From Turritopsis dohrnii (lineage: Eukaryota > Cnidaria > Hydrozoa > Anthoathecata > Oceaniidae): DNA of 64,000 bases. This document shows positions 1 to 12,700 of this stretch, piece after piece. The notes below the pieces were generated by a model. It did no database searches. It was not told where the DNA came from and saw only the letters and a list, made by a program, of their open reading frames with translations. The DNA lies in the NCBI GenBank assembly GCA_027922465.2, contig BQMF02000676.1, positions 62,001-126,000 on the forward strand, read 5' to 3'. Position numbers and translations under genes: made by a program. Numbering within the stretch: position 1 is the first letter of the stretch; every line of letters begins with the position of its first letter.

Positions 1-1650
1 CTTTTTATTAGTGAATGAATGAACGAAATGAAATAAAACAGATAAAGTCCTCAATATATATGCGGAACTATTGGTTGAACTAAAGGAACATGGAGCAATC
101 TCGTACCTAGACTTCACTTTATGACGGTACTAAGTGAATTTCTAACCCTATTGATCATCGAATCAAGTATTACTAAGTCAAAACAAAAGTACGAGGTGAG
201 CTTTGCTTTCTTGTTCTCTCCCGGTTTTACCGATTTAAGGATCTCTCGAGCAAAATTACATCTAAAATCTACCAAATATAGGATAAATAACTAGTAAATC
301 AATAAAAGTGTCAATGAATAAGTTATTTGGATTAATTGGACAGTCAAAAATTCCAAAATTTGGTTCACTAGAAATCATTGCCAAGGATATGTATCACATG
401 TATTTTCGCATTGTCAAAATATTTTTTTCAAGATTTTTCATGTACTGGAACTGTTGTGTGACCAAGGAAGGAAAATCACGATTCAATATTACTTATCAGT
501 AATTTTTTTATTGGCAATCAAGCCAACAAAATGCTTGGCAAAAGATTGTTTCTTCGTATAATCGGATTCCAGGTCTATCTTCATGATTTTAAAAAGAATT
601 CTTCCAAGATTAATTTTATATAATTTCCTGTTTAATATTTTGTTCCTGCAGGTTATCTATATGGCAAAATGAATCCGATATGTCAAACAATTTAATCAGA
701 TTAAACTAGATTAAGATTTCGGGATACAAAGTATCATAATGTATTATCAAAACAACTTACCGTAACTATACTTCTCTATTATGGAAGGTAATAAAATGTT
801 TAGCATCTGAAAACCTTGTACGTTCTTCATAACAGTGTAAATGAAACACAATCTTTTGAACACATATAGTTCATATGAAAGAGAAGTGCGTAAAAGTGTC
901 ACTTGAAAATTTTGTTTACGCAGAAACGTAAGGTAAACAATGGTTGTCATGACTTCTCAAAGTGAATCTTATCGATATCAATACTTTTTATTGTTCACTT
1001 TTTTTCATCCTTCATTTTATAGGGCCCTCATTGTTGTTGCTATTGTTGTTTGTTTGTTTGTTTTTGTTTTTGTTTTTGTTATTGTTTTATTTATTTGTAT
1101 TATTTCATGTTTTATCACAGGGACAGAATTTTGTTTGGGGGTGCTGACTAATTTGCGAATTTTATTGAACTAGAATGGCTAAAACTTATATGTATAATTA
1201 AAAATTACTATTTACGATAAAATTACTAGCCACCGTTCTGCGCGGTCTCTGTATATTATTACTGTTACTAGCATGTAGGTTTAGCTAAAAATGTCCCCGC
1301 GCACAAGCTTTCGTCTTTGTACACATAACAAGCTATACCTTAAAAAAAAAACTTTCCGCCCAAACATTTTGTAGTTTTAGGATCAAAGTGTCTGTATGCA
1401 GTGAAGAAAGATCGTGCCGAACATCACATATTTAAGTGTAAATATTTAAGTTTTACAATACAACGAAATATTTAATGAGTCGTGTAACCTTATGGCATAG
1501 TTTAGCGGTGGCTACACAAACTTCGAATATGCAAACCAAGTAAATCTACTTCATAAAACTTTGTTACTTTTTGTTATCTCTTAGGCCTAAGTCACACTAA
1601 TGCTAATATACCTTTCAAAAAGTGTAAATAAGGCTTAACAAGTAATATCA
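1..1650. other. Gene-free AT-rich stretch
   Basis: I see no supportable gene here. Open frames are short and of skewed composition. The most conspicuous feature is a T/G-rich low-complexity run at about 1030-1110 (TTG and TTTTTG units), which produces two artificial hydrophobic reading frames. Confidence 0.6.
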
Positions 1651-1653
1651 GAA

Positions 1654-1803
1654 AGTATTGCTACAAGCAAAAGAAATGTGTGAACTGCAACCATGGACAC
1701 ATATGTTATAATCAAAATAAGATTTGTTAAAAAAAACTTATCCAAAAAAAATTAAAGCAAAAAATCCATTTTAATCTGTGTGTTTTAAACTTTGATTCAA
1801 AAA
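1654..1803. repeat. Copy of the flank found 3' of secreted-protein unit D
   Basis: This segment matches 63299-63443 in the same orientation, with long shared strings such as GCTACAAGCA, AATGTGTGAACTG, CAAAATAAGATTTGTTAAA and ACTTTGATTCAAAA. The other copy lies about 350 bp downstream of the stop codon of unit D. The copy here may therefore be the flank of a lost unit, or an unrelated dispersed repeat. I found no exon of the secreted family to its right. Confidence 0.55.
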
Positions 1804-2284
1804 ATGTAGCCAAAAAATTTACAGAAAAAAAACAAGAAAAAATTTGTTAGTTTTTATTGCTGATAATCATACTAGGTTTGGACAGTTTGGACGAAGAACA
1901 ACAATTTGTCTTTTTCGCATGTACACAGAAATCAAATTACAAGTCTTTAAAAATCTTTTCAAGGAAAGATCCGCGAAAAATCAGTGCATTTAATAAATAA
2001 CACGAAGAAGACAAGATCAATAAAATGACTTCGCAAGTTTTTGTTTTATTTTTCCCGCTATATTTGTGTTCTATCAATGTTAGTCCAGGCTCCACCATTG
2101 AAGCCCATAAAAATTTTTAGTAGGAAATTCGATGCCGATATCACATCGGAAACACTAGTTTATAATCCAGTTATATGGTGCAAGAGGACGCAAACCGAAG
2201 AATGGAGAGCATATTATTTCTTAGAAGAAACATTGTGGAGATAAACAAATTTTATGTCAAAGCAAAGCGGAAAATCACAGACTT

Positions 2285-2660
2285 CGTTTGAAATTCCTGA
2301 AACAGCGTCTGAAAGCACGCATCATTCCTAAACTCTTGAGGTTCAGAGTCCCTAACAACGGCCGTGTTGATGAAAGACCAATTATAAATTTCCAGATGCA
2401 AACCGTAAATCGACACCTTCCTAATCAAATACTCAACGAATACTAATTTTAACAACATATTGCATTCCATCTACAAATCACATCATGGCAATCCCATTTC
2501 TTGACATAAAAATCATCCGATTGGGCAATGGTATGGAATACAGATTGATGATGAACTTTCACTCACTTGTGCTGTTGAAGTACAGTTTTATTGGCAGTAT
2601 ATTCAGGGCTTGCAGTGATTGGAAAAACTCTCATGAAACTTAAACTACAGCTAATAGATC
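2285..2660 (+). pseudogene. Decayed Penelope-like element fragment (tentative)
   Basis: An open stretch from 2285 to about 2446 reads RLKFLKQRLKARIIPKLL and onward and has no start codon. It is followed at about 2484-2640, in another frame, by IPFLDIKIIR and then FRACSDWKNSHE. The FLDIKI and RACSDW-type strings resemble blocks downstream of the catalytic motif in Penelope-like reverse transcriptases, such as the FLDVEIF block seen at 57190-57230. The catalytic block itself is missing, so this would be a heavily deleted relic. Alternatives are chance resemblance or another retroelement. Confidence 0.35.
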
Positions 2661-4836
2661 CTACGTTAACCAATTCCTCCCTCCTTTTGTGAGCCCATTA
2701 TTGAAAAAAAAAACCCAATTAAATCGACCGTGTCGAAAGGCAATAAAATTGAGAAAGAATCCGAAAGCTACCGTGAAAAACTGTCCGAAAAAATTTGAAA
2801 GTCTTTGAAAAATCTGGAGATCCCATGTAAAGTTATTTAAAACTTATGAAAATTGAACTCTAGTTTGCGCTCACTAAAAGCGGAAATTCATGTATCCTTG
2901 CGAAGTAGACTAACAAATTAAACGCCCATACTGACCGCATGCTATGTTTGCAGCGATATGCTCTATCGAATCAGGGAGCATCGAAGAAAATCAAGTCTCG
3001 TGGGTACGCATTTTTCTGCAATTGTCAGTTAACAATGGATGAAGTCAAAGTTGTACATTACGATCGTTAATCCTATAAGCTGGCTCAGACCTAACATTTA
3101 TTACGATTACAGCAATTAAAATTCTGTGTAATCGTCATAACTGTCGTCATATTCTAATGTGAACTCTATTGTAATCGCCAATGTCGTCGTAAACGCCTGT
3201 CGAGTACGACGATAAAATATCAAATTTTACTGATTGAATAGCTACCAATGTTTTCAATACGAAATTAACAACATTTGACACCAGCAATATTGCGAATTAT
3301 ATTGATAAAGAAGTATTAGGATTATCTCTTACCGTTCCTCTTATTCTCCCTTGAGCTCCACATGAAATAAACTGATATATTTTTAAAACTAGTACATTTA
3401 TACTGAAAAATGATAATTTACGATAATGATAATTGGAGATAAATATAGACTAACAATAACATTTTATATTACAAAGTCAGAATTGTATTTTTATCTGCTT
3501 AAAATCCCGCCCAATTTCCAGTTATCATAATATCTCCATCATCATGACTATACCATTGTTTGTTGTCGCTAATGTTTTTGTTGTTGGTGGTGAAATCGCA
3601 TACACAACTGTCTGTATCCTGTAACACTGATCTTTCATTGGTCTTGGCAAATGTCCAATGAAAAAATGATGTTTTAAGGGCGGTTCTTTCGTTTTTGTTT
3701 ACAAGTATATCTAAGCACATAAGAAAAATCATATGACTTGTGAAAGCCGGACTTAATTAATTTGCACGCATATTTTATGAAAAAAATAACTAAAAACACT
3801 TGTTAGATTAAGATATCATATTTGCGATGAAAGGTACCATGATCAAATACTGCTCTACAGAATAATCTTGATCATTAAGATCTCCAAGAGCTCAAAAGCA
3901 AGATGTGCAATCATAGCAAAAAAAGGAAATAGAAGAAGGTACCATGAATATTCAAGATGGCAGCCTATGTTACGGACCTCAATTTTTCTCTCACCATTCG
4001 CGCCAAAATCTTCCCCACATACGTGAGCTGTTTGACGTCAGTATTTTTGCTTACTTATCGTGTTGACATTGGCGTAAGAAAGCAAACGAAACCCTAATTT
4101 GGTTCAATTTTTGTCCAAGATTTAAAGAGCAGTAAAGGTGTTCAGGAAATAGACTAAATGACTCAAGAATATTTTCTCAAAATTCTTCTGAATAGCAACT
4201 TCAAACGCAAGGCTTTTTCAATATCGCTTGCCGTTCGTATATCAGGAAGCCAGGAGAGCATGCGTTCAAAGGTGCTAATGAAGATGTGAATTGTAGTAAG
4301 ACAAGTATTACAGTTGGCCGTTTGGAGAACACTTTCAGGGTTTCCTTTTGTCCGCAATATTTCGTCCGGATTGATTGTACGGTATTTATGAATAACCGAT
4401 ATATTTTTATCCATTAGCCTCATTACTTTACGAACTTTGTTCATTACAATCAACTTTATTTTTTCTCTTTCATATCAGAAATTTCTAAGCATAATTTTTT
4501 CATGTACTTATTTATATATATATATATGTATATATTATGGATTAATTTACATCGGAATGTAATGTATAATCAAAATGCCCAGAAATGATCCCGTGCCATA
4601 AAATCCTCAAAATTTTCAAACTTTCGTATTTTAGTGTCAGTGTCCGAAAAAAAAGAGTTTTATTCTCTTTGATGTAATCTTATTCTAGTGTAAACTGAGA
4701 ACACCAAACCAAAACAAGTCAAGTGTGTACCATGCCATAACGAACTTAAATATTGATTTCACAATTTGTTTTCACTTTGAGAAAAAAAGAAAGAATACAC
4801 AGAAAATCACGGAAGGTTTTTCTCCATAGTTGTTGT
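2661..4836. other. Gene-free stretch
   Basis: No gene is supported. Minus-strand open frames at 3499-3732 and 4163-4453 (77 and 96 residues) show no motif I recognise, no signal peptide and no paralogue in the window. A TA microsatellite lies near 4511-4535. Confidence 0.5.
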
Positions 4837-4974
4837 TAAAGTCTGTTCCAAAAATATGTGGACTGATTTCAGCTTTTATATAAAAACCAGGCTCAAGGGA
4901 ATTGATGTAATTTGCTAAATCTGGTTTCCACATGGTAACTGAAATTAGTCCACATATTTTTTGAACAGACTTTA
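4837..4974. mobile_element. 138-bp palindromic MITE or hairpin
   Basis: The left arm starts TAAAGTCTGTTCCAAAAATA and the right arm ends TATTTTTTGAACAGACTTTA. About 36 bases pair with few mismatches, and pairing continues weakly inward (AACCAGG with CTGGTTT). It sits wholly inside a 94-codon minus-strand open frame, which makes that frame unlikely to be a gene. A short MITE is the simplest reading; a transcribed hairpin RNA is possible but unsupported. Confidence 0.65.
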
Positions 4975-6258
4975 GTTTACCGGCGATGTCACCGTAGTTT
5001 GAAATCTGTTTTTGACAAATCAAAATACACTGATTACGTTTTTGGCGGGAACACATTAACCATACATTTTTTAAGAATTATTTTTTACAATGGAATGTGA
5101 TAAAAATGTCACGATCAGACTTGAAGTACTTTATTTTTAGACAACACGATGAAATATTTTTAATATCAAACAAGTGTCAGTTGCAAGTCGGTTCCGTAAA
5201 AATGGTTTGTTTGTTAACCATAATTCATACTTAACGCAAGGGAAATTCCCAGTAGTGAAAACAACTATTTTGTTCTCAATTGAAAATTTGAAACTTTGTA
5301 TTTACTTCCAACCAAAATAAAAACATAACAGTCCATGTTTTGTTATTTGTTTTCTTTCATTTATTTATCATTAACCCACTTCGTACCCAACTCATCGACT
5401 CGCATATATTATGGTTTTATATCTAACACAAACTTCAGAAGGTCATTTATTATGAAATCTTGGTGGTATTTTGATTATGAAATTTCGAGTGCGTTCTTAA
5501 AAGCTTTCATCTTTGGCAAGTAAAAGTAAACAGACTTGTTACAAATATGCTGAATCATCAATTTGTCATCGCTTTTCTTCGTTCTTCACTAGATAATATC
5601 TCTATGAATTTGTTTCGCGAAGTTTAAAACAAATGTACTGGTCACATTTTTCCCATTTGTTTATCTTTGGAAAAAATGGAGGAGGAAACTGGTTGTGCTA
5701 ATACCCCAAAACAATGAGCATGATTTTGAATGTGGTTCTTAACATTTCACTTTTTCATATCAAACTGCTTTTATCGTCTCATTTATTATTTTCTCGTCAA
5801 ATAGAGAGAGGTAACCTTGCTTTTCGGCATGATTAATTAAATAATCATCACAAATGGTTGAAATAAACTCATTCGATTCACCAATTTCAGATCTATAACG
5901 TCAATCACAATATTGCTGATTGACATGGAAGTGGTCTCCAAATTTTATTTGCAACAAAACCTTCAATGTTTGTATGATGTTGAACGATGAATATTTAAAT
6001 CAAAAAAAGGGTCAAACTTTCAAAACAGCAAGATCTTTTCTATTGCGATTGCAATCTATATTGGGTAACGTTCCCACTTGCAGGAAAGAATTTGAAATCT
6101 TTAAGTAGAAAAGAAACCGATGGAAGTTCATTGTACATACAGAGTAACGAACACATTGTTGACTTCAAGATATAATCGGAAACAACAACAAAATTCTAGT
6201 TAAAACAAAAATAAAATTCGAAAAGTTGTTAAAGAAAAAAATAAATAGCATTAAAATT
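4975..6258. other. Gene-free stretch
   Basis: Only short open frames occur (62 codons at 5335-5523 and 5920-6108), without recognisable domains or repeats. I see nothing further that I can support. Confidence 0.5.
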
Positions 6259-6415
6259 TTAAAATATGTGGTCACACACACTTTGAAAAATGTGGTCACA
6301 CACACCTTGAAAAATATGATCACACACACATTTTAAAATATGATCATACACACATTTTAAAATATGGTCACACACACATTGAAAAATATGGTCACACACA
6401 CATTGAAAAATGTGT
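6259..6415. repeat. 24-bp minisatellite, about 6.5 copies
   Basis: The unit is approximately AAAAATATGGTCACACACACATTG. Because the period is a multiple of three, the minus strand stays open and translates as a repeat of DHIFQCVC-like octapeptides. I treat that frame as a by-product of the repeat, since it has no start context or paralogue. Confidence 0.8.
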
Positions 6416-6932
6416 CTGACCATAGCAAAAGGAAAGTCTATCTGATACTCTTTGAAAAATTTAATTTTCAAATCCGAAAATGGACACGGATATGAAAATA
6501 ATACCTTCCACATTTTGACAACCTTAATCCATTACTTTATCAACCTGTCTATTTTACAACACTGCTTACATAAAAAGAGCCTGGGAAAGAGTTGAGGATG
6601 CTTGTAATCGATTTCAGTACAAGATAACTTTGGTTAGAGAATGTGAGAGTACTTCTATCAAAAAATGAAACTAGAGTGGTTTTCTCACAAGATAAAGATT
6701 CCTTTGCTTTTATGAAAAATCATATATAAAAAAGAAATCGTGAACATATTAACTTCTGTGACATAGCGTCGTTGTGGTATCTTTGAGTGTGTTATGCTCA
6801 AGGGTGGTTGGCACTTAGTGTATCCTGAGAGCTGCACCACGTGACATACTTTGCACCGTACATTTTACAAATTCTGCATTGTATATTGCTATACTAACGC
6901 CAATTTTTTTTTCTGAAATTGAAATTGATAAA

Positions 6933-7412
6933 TACCGTATTTGCTCTAATAAACGCGGCGGCGTTTATTGCAAATTCCAGTTTTTGGATGCGGCGTTTAA
7001 TAGAGGGCGGCGTTTATTTCAAAATGAAAAATTGGACAGAAGCAAACTTAAACAATAATGTTTCCTTATCCTTAAAAAGGTTACAAAAGATTATGTGAAA
7101 ATGTTTTACACAAAAGATATGTTCACAAAAATGTCAAAGAAGAGCAATATCACTGTCGCCGTTCTCTTCTATGAGATGAAAACTTTTCTAGCAGTTAATT
7201 ACACATCGAAATATTCATGCAAACGTGGAAGAATTTGTTGATTGAAAACAAATCAAACTATTAACTATTAAACCAATTCTTGTTTAGCCGGTTTTCTAAT
7301 AAACGCCGCTTTCCAAGTTGCGGCGTTTATTAGAGGGCGGCGTTTACTACAAATGTTAGGCTATAAGTGCGGCGTTTATCACAGGGTAGCGTTTATTAGA
7401 GGAAATACAGTA
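6933..7412. mobile_element. MITE with CTCTAATAAACGC ends
   Basis: The element begins TACCGTATTTGCTCTAATAA and ends, read on the other strand, TACTGTATTTCCTCTAATAA. Both ends continue into repeats of GCGGCGTTTATT, so each terminus carries subterminal copies in both orientations. It is about 480 bp with no coding capacity, which indicates a non-autonomous DNA transposon. The superfamily is not clear from the termini. Confidence 0.75.
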
Positions 7413-7835
7413 GGTATAAAATGAACTCATTTTTGACGATGATGGGAGTATTGCAACACATTTAGGTGGGAATTATTGTAGCAATAATAAAAAAAATAAT
7501 TATATTTCGACCCGCGCTATGTATGTATGTATGTTCTTTATTTAACGTCGGTAAAATTTACAATAGTATTTTTATGCTTGAACACACAAAAAACTAATCA
7601 AAACCGACAAAATTAGAAGAATTACGGCAATGACGTAAAGAATTCGTAAGATTAAAAAGAAAACACCTCTACACTACCCCCCGGAAAGTATAAAAACTGT
7701 AATAGTTGCTTGTCTAACTTAAAAGTCTTTTCTGTTTCTGTTCTTTTACGCTTGCTTACACGGAAAGGAGAAAAACCATTTCAATGTTTCGAATTCGAAA
7801 ATATGTTTTCGACTCACCTAGGCATGGTATAAATT

Positions 7836-10585
7836 CCCAGCCGGCAAAAAGACGTTTTAAAAACGTCTTAAAGACGTCTTGGAAGACGTCTTAAATCCGT
7901 CTTAAACTGGTCGGATTTGTCCGTTTAGAAAACGTCTTTTCAAGACGTCTTTAAGACGTCTTCCAAGACGTCTTTAAGACGTTTTTAAAACGCATTTTAG
8001 ACGTATAAAACTTCTTTAAGACGTTTAGAAAACGTCTTTCCAAGACGTCTTTAAGACGTTGTAAAAAGACGATTTCTAAACGGACAAATCCGACTAGTTT
8101 AAGACGGATTTAAGACGTCTTTTTCTAACGTTTTAAAGACGTCTTCATTTTATCTGCTAAAAACACTTTTAAAACCACTTTAAGATGTGTTTTCAGGTGC
8201 GTTTCTCCTTGGGTAACAGAAGACTCATAATTAGTTTTTCAATGTCTTTATGTTTCAGTATTAATGAATGAATGAATGAATGAATGAATAAAGAAATCAA
8301 TAAGAAAACTAATGATAAAATCTTCTTATTCAAATAAATATTTACAAAATAAATTAATTGGGGAACAAATAACTCATAACACTGCCAAAGTTTAAAGTTG
8401 GTCATTATTAAAAAATATTCCATAATAACGTAAGTATAGTCTTTCATAAAATATAAAGGTATAAAAACGACTCTTGAAAAAGGGTTAACTAAATCGAAGT
8501 AATGTTCAAATTTTAGAAATTGTCATGGGTTGGAACTGTTTCTTGTTTGATTTTACTAAACTAAAACTCAGAATGACAGAAACTCTTTGAAAACCAACCA
8601 AAAAGACATGCAAATAAAAATGGTGATTTTTCAATTAGCAGGAGCAGCTGTTGTTGTCATGTTTTTCTTCAGTGAAACAAGATCAGTTTTTAGTTTATCG
8701 CATGATTTTGTGTATTTCCTCCTCCTCAGCTTTTTTGACAGTAATCTAAAATACAAAAACCCTATTTAATGAGAGGTGTTATAACAATCACAATAATGAA
8801 AACATCTAGAGTAAACAGGACACATACCAGTAACTGCTTGATATAATATTTTCTTCTCACTTTTTTTGTTATCATGTTAAGGGAACAATAAGCAACTTGG
8901 GTGGAAAATAATCTAAATAAAGAATGACAAACACTTTTAGCAGAACAGAACAAACAGAATGCAGAAAGGATACACACAATAAAGTAATGTGTGCAACAAG
9001 CATAGATAAGCATGAAAATTAAATTAAAGAAGTTAATTACCATTTCAGTATTAAATTAACAGCGTACTGGAAATCTGATTTATTTACTTGGATTAGCTGA
9101 AACCTGAAAAACAGGCAAAACATTCATGTCTATCATTAAACTCCATAGATATTTCGAAACATCATCGAAGTGTATATGACAGAACAACAAACTCATAACA
9201 AGCACAAAAATTAAATCACTGCAACAAACACAAGAATAACATAGATACTGATGTAATTTTATTTTTAAATCTTGAATATAAAAACAAATATGACATACAA
9301 ACTTTTCCAAAAACTTGTTATTGTGCTAGTTATTGGGTAAAATAAAATAATCTAGAGTATCTTAATCAAAGTGACGTGTCTAAACTTTAAATGTCTAAAC
9401 TAAACTTTGCATTCATCATAGTAAAACAACCATCATTTGAGAAATTCATCTTTTCGTACAACTTCAAAGCTCTGAATGGAAAAAAATATTTCATGCGTTC
9501 GAAAATTTGTTCTAAAATTTTTGCAATGTCATTGTGGATGGTTTCTACTTATTGGTAGTGAGTTATTAATCAGAAATGATTACTACAGATAAATTTGTGA
9601 TGAATTACTGATTAATTTACTAAAAATTATAACTTATGATTTTACCCTTCAAAAAGGATTCCATAATTTCATGGTACTACATTATACTATACTGCTAGGA
9701 TCACTTTTAATCATATGAATATTCTGAAGTAACTACAAGCAAAAAAATCACAGCCATCATCTATCAGCCATTCACAAATCACTTCATTACATTACTACAC
9801 TTCTACTACTACATTAAACCAACGACAAAGCAAATTGAAACAGAAAAAATCTCTCACGGAATGAAACAGGAAAGTCAGTAAGTTGCTAATATAAAGTTAA
9901 ACAACGAAACTCAAAACTTGAAATATTGCTAGAGATCTTTATAAATAAAGCATAAATCTTCCACTACTGACTACTCACGCCCTCAAACTAACATAAACAT
10001 TGACTTAATCTCAAGTAACAAAATCATATAGATTTATATATTTAAAATTATATTTAAAAAGTAAAAAACACTTACCGATTTATCAGCGAAGTCTTGGTTT
10101 ATGCAATGAGAAATCACAACTTCCAGAAATATTTTGTAAAATTGACGAACGGGAGATCCGATAATATTAGAAAATGTTTCAAAGCTTTTTACCAATGAAA
10201 TGTAAAATTTTTTGCTACTTAAAAGAAAGATATAATAGTTGTTTTTGTAAAATTAAAAAAAAACTGACATGTTTGAAACTTTTATATCAATATTTACGAA
10301 TACACTATTAATATTTACCCCCGTCATTTCTTCCCGCCACGCGCGAAATCGAAATTCAAGGACGTCTTAAATACGCATTAAAAACGTCTTTCCAAGTCCT
10401 CCTTTAAAACATGAATTCGACGGCATTGCGAAAACGATAATAAGACGTCTTCAAAACGTCTGATTCTAAGACGTCTTCTGAAGACGCATTATGGGCGTTT
10501 TAAATGCGCATTATCAAGATACGTCTTATGAAGACCTGATTAAGACGAATTAAAGACGTCTTCAAAACGTCTTGTGCCGGCTGGG
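7836..10585. mobile_element. 2.75-kb non-autonomous DNA element with AAGACGTCTT subterminal arrays
   Basis: The ends are inverted copies: CCCAGCCGGCA at 7836 and TGCCGGCTGGG ending at 10585. Just inside each end lies a dense array of the palindrome AAGACGTCTT and variants (about 7855-8150 and 10360-10575), in both orientations. The interior is AT-rich, with short open frames (for example 8762-9043 minus and 9080-9310 minus) and no transposase motif. This is the structure of a foldback-like non-autonomous DNA transposon. A (GAAT)n run lies at 8262-8289. A smaller element with the same kind of terminus lies at 23728-24167. Confidence 0.75.
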
Positions 10586-11551
10586 TTGTTTTCCTTTTTA
10601 AGTATTAAGAACGAAAAATATTTGGGGAATTTCCAATTATCATATTGAAAGAAGTGGATCACAACAGAACATAGACTTTGTAAGGATTTTTGCTAAATAG
10701 TATCACTCTAACTCAGACGTTATTGTAATATCTTGATTATTTTCTTCTTATATTGAAAATATTGAGTCAGGGAAAAGTGACTAATTTCAAAAATTGGTCG
10801 GAAAAAAGTGACTAAAATTTCCTTAGGTGACTAAAATTTTCCCCGACTAAAATTTTCCCTGACTAAATTTTTTACAGACTTTTTATTACCCAATAAGATA
10901 TTTCACGTTACTGGAAAAGCAGTTGCTGAGCAATTGGTTCCTGTAGATGTCTGTGAATGCAAAAAGAGGGTGCAATTTTATTGAGAATTATATACTTAGA
11001 GAAAAAATTCTCGTTATTGCTTCACTTTATGCATCACAAAACTTTTTCTCAAAATGGCGTCTCGCGACTTTTAATGTACGCGACTTTCATGACAATTAAT
11101 GCTCGCGACTTTTACAAGTAAAAAGCTCGCGAGTTTTTGTGCCTTTAAGGTAGAACATACATTAATACATAAACAAAGATATTGACCGTACGATCAAAAA
11201 TTAGCGAATAGGAACAGAGGAACAGACGCATGTTCTTGTTCAAGAGAGAGGCTATTCCCTATGGATCAATAAGCTCTCTTTAATTTGGGGATCAAATTAT
11301 TACTGCGGTGGAGAGTATGGTAAAGTTATCTAAACCAAATGAAAAAATAACCTCAAACTTACAAGATGACAAGTGTTTATTAAGTTTATTAAGTGTTTTC
11401 TTCTAACGAGTGCGAACGCTAAGCGATACCAGTTCCAAAAATTGAAAACTTATCAAAACGTCACGTTTCGGTATTGTTAGAGCAACCTCTGTTTTACCTG
11501 AAACAATTTATCAAGAAATGACTTGATACAGCGGTCGATTAAGCTTAGGAA
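10586..11551. other. Gene-free stretch with two short-period repeats
   Basis: At about 10785-10885 the unit GACTAAAATTTTCCC recurs four to five times. At about 11055-11140 the unit CTCGCGACTTTTA recurs three to four times, the last copy partly inverted. No gene is supported. Confidence 0.55.
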
Positions 11552-11715
11552 CAGAGGCGTAGCCAGAGGTCAGTCAAAATTTGTGGAGGAGAGTTAAGTC
11601 ATTTAGGATAGAAAAGGAAAGCGTGCAAGTAACCTAATCGATACTTAAGACTGAAAAGAAATATCATAATGTTGTACTCCTCCACTTTTTTTGACTGACC
11701 CTAACTACGCCTCTG
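11552..11715. mobile_element. 164-bp MITE with CAGAGGCGTAG ends
   Basis: The left end CAGAGGCGTAGCCAGAGGTC and the right end, on the other strand, CAGAGGCGTAGTTAGGGTC pair over about 40 bases and then continue into GTCAGTCAAAA and GTGGAGGA. CAGAGGCGTAG-type termini are common in hAT-derived MITEs. I could not confirm an 8-bp target duplication by eye. Confidence 0.75.
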
Positions 11716-11959
11716 GGAAGTGTAGCAATTTTTTCCTTACCAGTTTAGTCCGTTTTCTCTATTCGCAATCGACGAGTCTCTGTTAGTTTAATGTGCCAAT
11801 AATTTTTTAGAACAATTTTTATATAATTTTTTAATTCTATCTAATTTCTTATTTATTTATTGATGGTTTTGAATTTTAACGAATAATCCTATGTTGTATA
11901 TATTTTATGAACCTTAATTGTATATTAAAAGAATTTTTTATATATTTTGAAGATTCTAA

Positions 11960-12700
11960 AAATTAACGTCATAAACGAGACTCGTTTTATACTCGATTGG
12001 TAAAAAAACTAGAAAAATCAGTATAGATACCACTGAAAGGAGGTTTCCTATAGTTACAATGAAATAATAACTACTTGGACTTTGAGTAACATTAACATCA
12101 AGAAATGGCATGCGGTCAATGTTTTCCTATTCTGACGTAAAAGATGTGTTGGCATGTCTATAGTTCAAGTATGCTTTAAGGAGAGGCAAATGTGTCACTG
12201 AAGAAAAAAACATAAACATCATCAACATACCCTCTATAATAAAAAGCCTTAATAAAGCCTATAATAAAGCCTTAAACTCTGATGGACAGTTATCCAACCA
12301 TGTTTTCTCGTAGTGTGATAGAAACAAGGCCAATGACAAGAGGAGAGAACACTATCCGCTTGTTAATAACGGTTCTGTTTAGCTGAAGACAGGAATCATT
12401 CTTGTTCAAATTATCAATTGTCATAGCATCAGAAAATAACTTATCAACACTATGTCTATAGTTTTTACTAAATGTATGCTTGTGAAAAGAGAATCAATGT
12501 CCGAACTAGCTATGAAATACGCAGAATTCAACAAATAGAAAAGAGTCGGACCCAGTGCACTGATTGATCGCCAGGGGGGTTTGAAAACGGATAAAATAAA
12601 TCTGAAGGGTGAACTGCCATTTACTTATCAACTTCTCATAAATTTCTTTCTTCATAGACCCATAATTAACAAGCTGAAATTTGAAAAGGTTCTCTCAAAA
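11960..12700 (-). pseudogene. Decayed Penelope-like reverse transcriptase
   Basis: Reading the minus strand from about 12700 down, fragments in several frames give SDIDSLFTSIHLVKTIDI, then RGYVDDVYVFSSVTHLPLL, HANTSFTSE, MPFLDVNV, and finally YRKPPFSGIYTDFSSF near 11990. These follow the same order as the better-preserved element at 56395-57916 (DVDSLFTNVPLEETIDI, RYVDDIFVLF, FLDVEIF, YRKPTFSGVY). The YVDD catalytic motif survives, but stops, frameshifts and a short internal duplication (AATAAAGCCT repeated at 12250-12275) leave it dead. No GIY-YIG domain is visible downstream. Confidence 0.7.

Noticed and set aside
940..1173. Hydrophobic 77-codon frame resembling a membrane protein
   Set aside because: It derives from a T/G low-complexity run and is open in two frames at once.
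6259..6513. 84-codon minus-strand frame with HIFQCVCD repeats
   Set aside because: It is the translation of a 24-bp minisatellite whose period happens to be a multiple of three.
7855..8150. CRISPR-like repeats
   Set aside because: The repeats are 10-bp palindromes at irregular spacing between transposon ends, with no unique spacers; the genome is animal.
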